Made by a program: the position numbers and the translations under genes. 45,644 nucleotides of DNA, from assembly GCF_002149965.1 (NCBI RefSeq), contig NZ_MSQB01000005.1, positions 201,040-246,683 of the forward strand, written 5' to 3'. Below are positions 8,493 to 16,028 of this stretch, one piece after another. Every line of letters starts with the position of its first letter. Positions within the stretch are counted from its first letter, which is position 1. Under the pieces are notes generated by a model. That model did not search any database, was not told where the DNA came from, and saw only the letters and a list, made by a program, of their open reading frames with translations. Origin of the DNA: Novosphingobium panipatense (GTDB lineage Bacteria; Pseudomonadota; Alphaproteobacteria; Sphingomonadales; Sphingomonadaceae).

Positions 8493-9919
8493 TGTTCACG
8501 GAGCACACGACTTTGGCAGACATGCCCGACCCCGTCCCCGCTTTCGCCGATCCCGCGAAAGCGCCCTATGCCGTCAGCGAGGATGAGCGCGCGGCCGTTG
8601 CGGCGGCCATCGATACCGACGAATTGGTGGAACTGGCGCTGACCCTGGGCAACATTCCCAGCCGTTCGCGCGAGGAACTGGCGGCGGCCGAGTTCGTCCA
8701 TGACTGGATGGCGAAGGAGGGATTCAAGCCGCGCAAGGTCGGCGCCACGCCGGAGCGGCCCAATGTGATCGGCGAATATGGCGGGACTGGACAGGGCGCC
8801 AACTTGCTGTTCACCGCCCATCTCGACACCGAATCCCCGAGCGGCATGCCGGAGCACGACAAGTTCCGCTACCGCGATTCCACGCTGGCCGATCCCGAGT
8901 GGACGCGGTGCTGGCTGGACGAGGAAGGGCGCCTGCGCGGCTATCCGATCAGCAACGATCGCGGGCCGATGTCGTGCTTCCTGATCGCCGCCAAGGCCCT
9001 GCGCAAAGCGGGTATCGGCCTGGCGGGCAAGACCTGGCTCACCGCCTGCCCCGGCGAGATCGGTCCCGAACCGATCGAGGAATTTGCCGGCATCGGCTGG
9101 AACGGCAAGGATATCGGCGCGCATTACCTGTTCCACCACGGCGGCGTCGCGCCGGACTATGCGATCGCCGCCGAGGGCACCGACTTCGGCCTGACCTGGC
9201 AGGGCTGCGGCTATGCGCTCTACCGGGTACGGATATTCGGGCAGGGCGTGTTCTCGCCGATCCTCGACACGCCTGCCGATCCGCGCCGCCATCCGAACCC
9301 GATCTACCGGCTTGGCCCGGTGATCGATGCGCTCCACGCCTGGGGCCAGACGTTCGAGCGCGAATCCATGATGGAGACCGCCAGCGGCGCGATCCATCCC
9401 AAGGTCCAGATCGCCTCCGTGCGCGGCGGCATGCCGATAGATTTCGGCGCGGGCACAGAGGTCTGCGCGCTCTACATCGACGTTTCGCTGAACCCGCGCC
9501 AGAAGGCCGCCGATGCCTGGCACGGCATCATGGAAGCCATGCGCGGCGTGGACGTGGAGGCGTTCGATGTGGAGCCGATGGTCGTGCGCCACGGCTTCGA
9601 GGCACGCCCTTCCGAAGTGGCGCCGCTGGTGGGGGCCGTCGATGCCGCCACCCGGCTGGCGCGGGGCGCGGCGGTGGAACCTGCACACCCGGTCTATTCC
9701 AGCATGTGGCGCGATCACAACGTGTTCAACATGCACCGCGTGCCTGCCGTGACCACCGGCATGCCGCGCTGGCGCCCGACCCCCGAGGACATGGCCTCCA
9801 GCGCGCTCGTCTACGCGCTTACCATGCTGGCGGTCTGCGGCCGGGGGGAAGCGCCGAGGGCCCAGACCGGGACCAGCGTGTACGGTAACGAGACGCCTTT
9901 CGAACAGGTCCCCGAATAG
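8492..9919 (+). CDS. M20-family metallohydrolase (ArgE/DapE/carbamoylase-like)
   Basis: Cytosolic metal-dependent amidase/peptidase of the M20 family, 475 residues (a second possible start is the ATG at 8522). The first zinc ligand motif is FTAHLDTESP. The usual GRGxxDxK is replaced by SNDRGPMSCF, the NDxGP variant found in part of the family. The catalytic glutamate is in ACPGEIGPEPIEE, and a C-terminal histidine lies in WRDHNVFNMH. The insert between GEIG and the dimerisation domain is long. In the cluster it should cleave an amide or carbamoyl bond downstream of the cysteine hydrolase. The family also includes acetylornithine deacetylase and N-carbamoyl-amino-acid hydrolases, so the reaction is open. 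The one-base overlap with the MFS gene puts it in the same transcript. Confidence 0.87.
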   Translation: MFTEHTTLADMPDPVPAFADPAKAPYAVSEDERAAVAAAIDTDELVELALTLGNIPSRSREELAAAEFVHDWMAKEGFKPRKVGATPERPNVIGEYGGTGQGANLLFTAHLDTESPSGMPEHDKFRYRDSTLADPEWTRCWLDEEGRLRGYPISNDRGPMSCFLIAAKALRKAGIGLAGKTWLTACPGEIGPEPIEEFAGIGWNGKDIGAHYLFHHGGVAPDYAIAAEGTDFGLTWQGCGYALYRVRIFGQGVFSPILDTPADPRRHPNPIYRLGPVIDALHAWGQTFERESMMETASGAIHPKVQIASVRGGMPIDFGAGTEVCALYIDVSLNPRQKAADAWHGIMEAMRGVDVEAFDVEPMVVRHGFEARPSEVAPLVGAVDAATRLARGAAVEPAHPVYSSMWRDHNVFNMHRVPAVTTGMPRWRPTPEDMASSALVYALTMLAVCGRGEAPRAQTGTSVYGNETPFEQVPE

Positions 9920-9968
9920 GCCTCACGCACCCTTCAGGGCATCTTGCCCCGCGCCGATCCGGCCGATA

Positions 9969-9996
9969 GACCTTTGTCATAAAGGTCGCCAAGGTC
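9969..9996. promoter_or_regulatory. Operator-like repeats before the AraC-amidase fusion gene
   Basis: In the 133-base gap before the fusion gene, GACCTTT (9969-9975) and AAAGGTC (9981-9987) form a 7-base inverted repeat with a 5-base spacer. AAGGTC recurs as a direct repeat at 9982-9987 and 9991-9996, 9 bases apart. AraC-family proteins usually bind direct repeats about one helical turn apart, so this is a candidate autoregulatory site. No convincing sigma-70 promoter is seen. Assignment is inference. Confidence 0.4.
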
Positions 9997-10052
9997 AGCA
10001 GAATTGGTCGCCCGTCCGGGAAGGGTGCCACCCGTTTCAAGGTGGTCCTCGC

Positions 10053-12413
10053 TTGCGTATCACGACGAACGTCTATCCCAAGGAACAGCGGCGCGACGCC
10101 TGGCGTTTCGCGCTCAAGCGGCTGTCGCTCACGCTGGACGAGGCGGACGACGCCACGCTCTATGGCGAACTCATCCAGTTCCGTGCCAGCACCGGGATCG
10201 ACTTCATCCGCGTCACCGGCACGCCGCAGTCGTGGACCATCGACTTTCGCGACCAGCCCGCCACCTACTGGCTGGCCATGGTGCTGGATGGCAGCGCCAC
10301 CGTGCGAGACGCCGGGCAGGAACTGCGCCTGTCCGACGGAGAGATGATCTGCGGGCGCGGCGACAGTCCGGTCCATCTTGCCTTCTCCGGCGACAACCGC
10401 AGCCTGATCGTGCAAGTGCCGCACAGCGAACTCAGCGCCCGGCTCAAGACCCCGATCAGCGGCCCGCCGCGCAAGATCGCCACCGAAAGCGGCGCGGCGC
10501 GCGTGTTCTCGGGCATGTTGCGCTCGCTGGCGGACACGATCTCCGACATCACCACCGACCAGGCGCGTCCGGTGGAGCTGGCTTTTCCCGAATTTCTCGT
10601 GACCAGCTTGCTCGACAATGCCCCCGCCAAAGCCATGGGCGGTGCGGCGGGCATGCGCGCGGCGCTGCTGGAGCGGATTTTCCAGACCATCGAGATCCGC
10701 CTCTCGGACCCCGACCTCAGCTACCAGCAGGTCGCGGCCGAGCACGGCATATCGCCGCGCTATCTCCAGAAGCTGTTCGAATCGATCAACGACAGCTTCG
10801 GGCACTATGTGAAAGTGCGCAGGCTCGAACGCTGCCGACTGGACCTCCGCAGTCCGCTCCACGTCCAGAAGTCGATTTCGGACATCCTGTTCGAATGGGG
10901 CTTCAACGACAGCGCCTCGTTCAGCCGCGCCTTTCGCGAGCAATACGGCATATCCCCGCGCGAGTACCGCAAGGCGCCGCCGCAGGAGCAGGAGGCGGTG
11001 GAGCTGCTGCGCCGGGGCCGTCCCGCGCGCAAGGACCGGGCGCGGCCCGAACAGGTCGAGGCGGAGAGCGAGCCGGAACTATCGCCTGAAAGCGAGGACG
11101 CGGGTGAAGACGCGGCGGGGCAGCCCGACCGGCCGATGGGGCCCGCGTTGCTCGGCGATACCGGCATTTCGCGCCATCACCATCTGCCCGCCACGCCCGA
11201 GACGATTCACTGGGGCTATCTCAGCAAGGACCTGAAGCCCGCGCTCCATGTCCGTTCGGGCGACTTCGTGACGATCGAGGCGCTGACTCACCATGCCAAC
11301 GACGACCACGAGCGCATGGTGGAGGGCGATTCCGGCGTGGAGAGCGTTTACCGCTGGGACGAGAACGGCAAGGCGGTGGACCGGCGCGGGGCGGGGCCGA
11401 TGGATGCCAGCGCGCTGGGCCGCGGGCCGGGCGAGGGCTTCGGCGTCCACATCTGCACCGGCCCGATCCACGTCGAAGGCGCTATGCCGGGCGACCTGAT
11501 CGAAGTACGCATCCTCGATCTCAAACCCCGGCCCAGCGGCAATCCGCGCTTTGCGGGCAAGTGCTTCGGATCGAACGCGGCGACCTACTGGGGCTTCCAC
11601 TACAACGACCTCCTGACCGAACCGAAGCAGCGCGAGGTCGTGACGATCTACGAAGTGGAGGCGGCGGGCGGGCGCCTGCCCACCGCCCATGCGGTCTATT
11701 CCTACCGCTGGACGCCGCAAGTCGATCCCTCGGGCGTGACTCATGCCCGCTACGACTATCCGGGCGTGCCGGTCGATCCCGAGACCATCGAGCGCAATTA
11801 CGATGTGCTGCGCAATGTCGAGATCCCGATCCGGCCGCACTTCGGGGTGATCGCCGTCGCGCCTGCCCACAACGGGCTGGTCGATTCGGTGCCGCCCGCC
11901 AGCTTCGGCGGCAATCTCGACAACTGGCGCACCGGGCCGGGCGCGCGGGTGTTCCTGCCGGTGCAGGTGCCCGGCGCGCTGCTCTCGCTGGGCGATCCCC
12001 ATGCCTCGCAGGGCGACAGCGAGCTTTGCGGCACGGCTATCGAATGCTCGATGACCGGGCTGGTCCAGGTGGTCCACCACAAGGCGGCGGGACTGATGGA
12101 GCAGCTCAAGGATGTCGACTATCCGCTGATCGAGACCGAGACCGAATGGGTCGTCATGGGCTTCAGCCACCCCGATTATCTCAAGGAACTGGGCGAGGAT
12201 GCGCAGAGCGAGGTCTACAAACAGTCCTCGATCGACGCCGCCATGCGCGACGCCTTCCGCAAGGCCCGCCGCTTCCTGATGACCGCCAAGCAGCTGACCG
12301 AGGACGAGGCGATCTCGCTGCTGTCGGTCGGCGTGGACTTCGGCGTCTCGCAGATCGTCAACGGCAACTACGGCGTCCATGCGGTGATCAGGAAAGCGCT
12401 GTTTACCAGTTGA
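10053..12413 (+). CDS. Fusion of AraC-family regulator and acetamidase/formamidase
   Basis: One uninterrupted 786-residue frame with two complete proteins. Residues 1-190 are an AraC-binding-like beta-barrel domain. Residues 205-307 are a full double helix-turn-helix (first helix pair LSYQQVAAEHGISPRYLQKLF; second ending FGNDSASFSRAF-like, then QYGISPREYRKA). Residues 308-370 are a charged Glu/Arg/Pro linker. From about 378 to the end is an acetamidase/formamidase (FmdA/AmdA family): TGPIHVEGAMPGD, HFGVIAVAP, FGGNLDNW, PVQVPGALLSLGDPHASQGD and CGTAIE are all present. Such amidases release ammonia from formamide or short amides. The start is TTG, with AAGGTGG about 8 bases upstream. The nearest later amidase-only ATG (11136) has no good RBS, so one polypeptide is likely. 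Inferred role: regulator of the cluster whose enzymatic half binds or consumes the inducer. Confidence 0.88.
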   Translation: MRITTNVYPKEQRRDAWRFALKRLSLTLDEADDATLYGELIQFRASTGIDFIRVTGTPQSWTIDFRDQPATYWLAMVLDGSATVRDAGQELRLSDGEMICGRGDSPVHLAFSGDNRSLIVQVPHSELSARLKTPISGPPRKIATESGAARVFSGMLRSLADTISDITTDQARPVELAFPEFLVTSLLDNAPAKAMGGAAGMRAALLERIFQTIEIRLSDPDLSYQQVAAEHGISPRYLQKLFESINDSFGHYVKVRRLERCRLDLRSPLHVQKSISDILFEWGFNDSASFSRAFREQYGISPREYRKAPPQEQEAVELLRRGRPARKDRARPEQVEAESEPELSPESEDAGEDAAGQPDRPMGPALLGDTGISRHHHLPATPETIHWGYLSKDLKPALHVRSGDFVTIEALTHHANDDHERMVEGDSGVESVYRWDENGKAVDRRGAGPMDASALGRGPGEGFGVHICTGPIHVEGAMPGDLIEVRILDLKPRPSGNPRFAGKCFGSNAATYWGFHYNDLLTEPKQREVVTIYEVEAAGGRLPTAHAVYSYRWTPQVDPSGVTHARYDYPGVPVDPETIERNYDVLRNVEIPIRPHFGVIAVAPAHNGLVDSVPPASFGGNLDNWRTGPGARVFLPVQVPGALLSLGDPHASQGDSELCGTAIECSMTGLVQVVHHKAAGLMEQLKDVDYPLIETETEWVVMGFSHPDYLKELGEDAQSEVYKQSSIDAAMRDAFRKARRFLMTAKQLTEDEAISLLSVGVDFGVSQIVNGNYGVHAVIRKALFTS

Positions 12414-12777
12414 TTTGAAAACCCGCCGCAGGCGGATTTTAGCGGCACCGGCCCTCTCCCCCACCCGACCTCCCATCAGGATACACTCGTGGGAGGTCGG
12501 GTGGGGGAGAGGGCCGGTGCCGCACCAGAAAGACTCCAGACGCAATTATCTTGCGTTTTTCCGCAGCGCACACTAAATGCCTCCCGACAACCGGCGCGTA
12601 GGGTTCTTCCCTGCCGCAATCCGTGAGCAGCGTGAGGTCCCGATGCGGACCGGCCCGGATGAGCGGTTGTCCTTTTGAACCAGCTTCCTTCTTCACGCAG
12701 GGTCGCCCGTAACGACACCTTGCTGTGTGCGCGGGCCAAGTACCTTCCGCGCGCCCCGCACCTTGTGAAAGTGACAC
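12414..12777. other. 364-base intergenic region: palindromic element plus helicase leader
   Basis: This gap holds copy 1 of the composite palindromic repeat (12418-12523, separate entry), then about 250 bases without a plausible gene. TTGCGT (12551-12556), 17 bases, TAAATG (12574-12579) is a weak sigma-70-like candidate that would leave a leader of about 190 bases for the helicase gene. A small hairpin GGTCC-N6-GGACC lies near 12635-12650. Long leaders on DEAD-box helicase mRNAs often carry cold or autoregulatory control, but nothing specific is recognised here. Confidence 0.4.
12418..12523 (+). repeat. Composite palindromic repeat, copy 1
   Basis: The element begins 5 bases after the fusion gene's stop. 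Hairpin 1 (12418-12440): AAAA/TTTT and CCGCC/GGCGG arms around a GCA loop, one C-A mismatch, which also looks like an intrinsic terminator. It is followed by the linker AGCGGCACCGGCC. Hairpin 2 has perfect 34-base arms at 12442-12475 and 12490-12523 with a 14-base loop, TCAGGATACACTCG. The linker forms the outer part of the second stem. Two other copies are at 16813-16876 (inverted) and 45547 to the window end. The stem sequences differ between copies but stay complementary. Confidence 0.85.
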
Positions 12778-14319
12778 ATGTCCTATTTCTCCGAACTTGG
12801 TCTGGCCGAGCCGATTCTCCGTGCGCTCGCGGCCAAGGGCTACACCGATCCTTCGCCGATCCAGCGCCAGGCCATTCCCGCGCTGCTCGAAGGTCGTGAC
12901 ATTCTCGGCATCGCGCAGACAGGCACCGGCAAGACCGCCGCGTTCTCGCTGCCTTCGCTGCATCGCCTCGCGAACGATCCCAAGCCGCGCCAGAACGCCG
13001 GCTGCCGCATGCTCGTGCTCTCGCCGACCCGCGAACTCGCGGCCCAGATCGCCGAGAACATGCGCGGCTATGCCAAGTTCCTGAACCTCTCGGTCCAGTG
13101 CATCTTCGGCGGCGTGCCCGCCGGTAAGCAGGCCCGCGCGCTGGAGCGCGGCACCGACATCCTGGTCGCCACCCCCGGCCGTCTGCTCGACCTGATCGAC
13201 AGCCGCGCGCTGACCTTGCGCCATGTCGAGATCTTCGTGCTCGACGAAGCCGACCAGATGATGGACCTCGGCTTCATCGTCCCGCTGAAGCGCGTTGCCG
13301 CGCTCCTGCCCAAGCAGCGCCAGAGCCTGTTCTTCTCGGCCACCATGCCGCAGGCGATCGCCGAGCTGGGCAAGCAGTTCATCAACAACCCGGTCAAGGT
13401 CGAAGTCGCACCGCAGTCGACCACGGCCGAGCGCGTCGAACAGTACGCCACTTTCATCAACCAGGCCGAGAAGCAGGCGCTTCTGACCCTCAGCCTGCGT
13501 GAAGGCCTGGCCGAGGACGCCGCCGAGAAGGCCGAGCACGGCGCGATCGACCGCGCGCTGGTGTTCACCCGCACCAAGCACGGCGCCGACCGCGTGGTCC
13601 GTCATCTCGTCGCCGCCGGTATCCCGGCCGCCGCGATCCACGGCAACAAGAGCCAGGCCCAGCGCACCGCCGCGCTCGGCGGCTTCCGCCAGGGCACGAT
13701 CCGCATCCTCGTCGCCACCGACATCGCGGCGCGCGGCATCGACGTCTCGGGCGTCAGCCACGTCTACAACTTCGAGATCCCGAACGTGGCCGAACAGTAC
13801 GTCCACCGCATCGGTCGCACCGCCCGTGCGGGCGCGGACGGCGTGGCGATCAGCTACGTCGCCCCGGACGAGAAGCCCTATATCCGCGATATCGAGAAGC
13901 TGACCCGCGTGAAGCTGGCCGCGCTCGGCCTGCCGGAAGACTTCCAGAAGCAGGCCGCGCGCCTGCCTGCCCCGTCGCGCCGTGCGCCGACCGAGCCTCA
14001 GGGCAACGGCCGCTCGCGTGACGGTCAGCGTCAGGGCGAAGGCCGCCGTGACGGCCGTGGCGGCGGCAACCGCAGCCAGCAGCCGCGCGGCGAACGCCGC
14101 GATCGCCCGCATGGTGAGCGCTCGGGCGAGCGTCCGCAGGGTGAGCGCACCGAGCGCCGCGGCGACGAGCGCCGCCGGGACGATCGCCCGCGCAGCGATG
14201 CACCGCGCGGCGATCGCCGCGAGCAGGGCGGTGAAGAAGGCGAGCGCAAGCGCCGCTTCCGTCCGCGCGGCGGCAAGTCGGTAGGCACCCACAAGGGCGC
14301 CGTCCGCCGCGCCAGCTGA
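12778..14319 (+). CDS. DEAD-box ATP-dependent RNA helicase (RhlE-like)
   Basis: Cytosolic RNA helicase of 513 residues, acting in ribosome assembly or RNA turnover. The Q motif (YTDPSPIQRQAIP) is at 22-34, motif I AQTGTGKT at 46-53, and Ia PTRELAAQI at about 82-90. Motif II is DEAD (VLDEADQMMDLGF, about 155), III is SAT (FFSATMP), V is VATDIAARGID and VI is HRIGRTARAG. After about residue 400 a low-complexity Arg/Gly/Glu/Asp tail of some 110 residues follows, with repeated GER/GDRR/RDR units, typical of RhlE-type helicases and used for RNA binding. No flanking operon partner: it stands alone between the palindromic repeat and a two-hairpin terminator region. Confidence 0.93.
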   Translation: MSYFSELGLAEPILRALAAKGYTDPSPIQRQAIPALLEGRDILGIAQTGTGKTAAFSLPSLHRLANDPKPRQNAGCRMLVLSPTRELAAQIAENMRGYAKFLNLSVQCIFGGVPAGKQARALERGTDILVATPGRLLDLIDSRALTLRHVEIFVLDEADQMMDLGFIVPLKRVAALLPKQRQSLFFSATMPQAIAELGKQFINNPVKVEVAPQSTTAERVEQYATFINQAEKQALLTLSLREGLAEDAAEKAEHGAIDRALVFTRTKHGADRVVRHLVAAGIPAAAIHGNKSQAQRTAALGGFRQGTIRILVATDIAARGIDVSGVSHVYNFEIPNVAEQYVHRIGRTARAGADGVAISYVAPDEKPYIRDIEKLTRVKLAALGLPEDFQKQAARLPAPSRRAPTEPQGNGRSRDGQRQGEGRRDGRGGGNRSQQPRGERRDRPHGERSGERPQGERTERRGDERRRDDRPRSDAPRGDRREQGGEEGERKRRFRPRGGKSVGTHKGAVRRAS

Positions 14320-14334
14320 TCGGGACATGAAAAA

Positions 14335-14357
14335 GGCCGGCCTGTTAAGGGCCGGCC
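14335..14357. terminator. GGCCGGCC hairpin after the helicase gene
   Basis: GGCCGGCC at 14335-14342 and again at 14350-14357 (self-complementary) form an 8-base stem with loop TGTTAAG. The A run at 14330-14334 becomes a T run on the minus strand, so it reads better as a leftward terminator for the CNNM gene, or as a backup for both convergent genes. Confidence 0.55.
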
Positions 14358-14377
14358 ACGATCCATACCGGAATCAG

Positions 14378-14410
14378 AACGGCCCCCACGCCATTGGCAT
14401 GGGGGCCGTT
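14378..14410. terminator. Bidirectional hairpin between convergent genes
   Basis: Arms 14378-14388 and 14400-14410 (AACGGCCCCCA / TGGGGGCCGTT) pair perfectly over 11 bases. The inner sequence adds GCC/GGC after one mismatch. It lies 4 bases beyond the leftward CNNM gene's stop and faces the helicase gene. T-rich flanks are modest (CCTTTAT on the plus side). Confidence 0.6.
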
Positions 14411-14413
14411 CCT

Positions 14414-15748
14414 TTATGCCTCTCCGGCAACTCCGTCGTCCCCGCCGTCTTCGTCGAGGCGGGAGACGAGAATCTTGTCGATCTTGAGGCCGTCCATGTC
14501 GACGACCTCGAAACGCCAGCCCTGGTCGGCGAAGAATTCGCCTTCGCGCGGGACCTTCTTCATCACGGCAAGGACAAGACCCGCCGCAGTCGCATATTCG
14601 CGGTCGTCGGACAGGGTCATGCCGAGGCGGTCGGCCAGCGCGTCGGCGGGCATCGCGCCCGAGACCAGCAGCGATCCGTCCTCGCGCTCCACCACCAGCG
14701 GGGCATCGCCTTCGTCCTGGTGGCCGACGAAAGTTCCCGCCAGCGCCGCCAGCATGTCCGACGTGGTGACAAGGCCTTCCAGGTGGCCGTATTCGTCATG
14801 GACCACGGCCATCGTCACTTCCGCCTGCTGCAACTTGCGCAGGGCATCCATGGCGTCGAGCTGGTCGGGGATCACTTCCGCCTTCTTCATCATGGCGGCA
14901 ATATCGACGGCCTGCCCTTCGACCAGCGCGGCCAGTGCCTCGCGGACCTTGAGGATGCCGACGATATTGTCCGGCGAACCTTCTTCCGCCACGGGCAGCA
15001 TCGAATGGGGCGAAGCCGCGATCTTGGCGCGCAGCGCGTCCTCACCGGCGTTGACGTCGATCCAGTCGATCTGGTTGCGCGGCGTCATCAGTTCGCGCAC
15101 CGGGCGGTCGGCCAGGCGCATGACGCCGGTCATCATCGCGCGCTCTTCTTCCTCGATCACGCCGGAGCGGGTGGCCTCGGCGAAGATCATCTGGAGTTCC
15201 TCGGCCGTGAGCTGTTCCTGCCCGCCGCCGCGAATGGAGAAGAGGCGCAGGATCAGGCCGGACGATTTGTCGAGCAGCCAGACGAAGGGTGCCATGATCC
15301 GGGCGAGCCAGGCCATGGGCCGGGCCATGATGATGGCGACCGGTTCGGCCATGCGCAGGGCTAGCTGCTTGGGCACCAGTTCGCCCACCACCAGGCTGGC
15401 GAAAGTGGTGGCGATGATCACCAGCGTGAAGCCCGCCTCGCTGGCGAAGCGCGCGGGCACGCCCAGCGCGGCAAGCCGTTCGCCGACCGGCCCGCCCAGG
15501 CTGGCGCCCGAATAGGCACCGGCGATGATGCCGATCAGGGTGATGCCGATCTGGACGGTGCTGAGGAACTTGCCGGGGTCCGCCGCCAGCTCGATCGCTG
15601 TGCGCGCGGCGCCGCTGCCCTTGTCGGCGGAGACTTTCAGCCGGGCCGTGCGCGCGGACACGATGGCCAGCTCGGACATGGAGAACAGGCCGTTGAGCAG
15701 GATCAGGCCGGCGATGATGAGGAGGTCGGTCCAGGGAAATGGTGTCAC
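14414..15748 (-). CDS. CNNM/CorC-type transmembrane protein with paired CBS domains
   Basis: Inner-membrane protein of 444 residues from the hemolysin/CorC (CNNM) family, linked to Mg2+/Co2+ efflux and ion homeostasis. The N-terminal DUF21 domain spans about 1-190 with three to four hydrophobic helices and the SELAIVSAR motif near residue 25. Two CBS domains follow at about 205-335 (LMTPRNQIDWIDV ... VVHDEYGHLEGLVTTSDML). The C-terminal CorC/HlyC domain is about 350-435 (ATAAGLVLAVMKKVP, FEVVDMDGLKIDKILV). The order and length are standard. The name 'hemolysin' for the family is historical. Monocistronic, convergent with the helicase gene. Confidence 0.91.
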   Translation of the reverse strand: MTPFPWTDLLIIAGLILLNGLFSMSELAIVSARTARLKVSADKGSGAARTAIELAADPGKFLSTVQIGITLIGIIAGAYSGASLGGPVGERLAALGVPARFASEAGFTLVIIATTFASLVVGELVPKQLALRMAEPVAIIMARPMAWLARIMAPFVWLLDKSSGLILRLFSIRGGGQEQLTAEELQMIFAEATRSGVIEEEERAMMTGVMRLADRPVRELMTPRNQIDWIDVNAGEDALRAKIAASPHSMLPVAEEGSPDNIVGILKVREALAALVEGQAVDIAAMMKKAEVIPDQLDAMDALRKLQQAEVTMAVVHDEYGHLEGLVTTSDMLAALAGTFVGHQDEGDAPLVVEREDGSLLVSGAMPADALADRLGMTLSDDREYATAAGLVLAVMKKVPREGEFFADQGWRFEVVDMDGLKIDKILVSRLDEDGGDDGVAGEA

Positions 15749-15859
15749 AGTAACCCTGCGCTAGCAGAAATCGCCGCACCTGCGAAGCGGCTGTTGCACA
15801 TCGACATAAACGTCACGGATCGGAAATGCGGTTTGGCCGAACGACTTGGGAGCGACTTG

Positions 15860-15883
15860 GCCAGAGAGCTTGCCAGAGAGCTT
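15860..15883. repeat. Tandem 12-base repeat
   Basis: GCCAGAGAGCTT occurs twice head to tail (15860-15871, 15872-15883) in the 280-base gap between the CNNM and OmpA-like genes. GACTTGG-like words flank it (15843, 15853, 15907). No protein is convincingly encoded here. It may be slippage or part of the divergent promoter region. Confidence 0.6.
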
Positions 15884-16028
15884 GGACGTAACCGACGCAA
15901 AATGCACTTGGCCACGTCGGCGGGAACCCAAGCCGACAGCAATCGTTTCGCCGGGATCAGCCATCTGCTATTCATGTCCACTACCACACAGACGCCCGTG
16001 GAAGTGTTTCTGAACAGGAGGGAAGACC

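Noticed and set aside
11136..12413. Amidase as a separate gene starting at ATG 11136
   Set aside because: No ribosome site precedes it and there is no stop between the AraC part and the amidase; a single fusion protein fits better, though a second product cannot be excluded.
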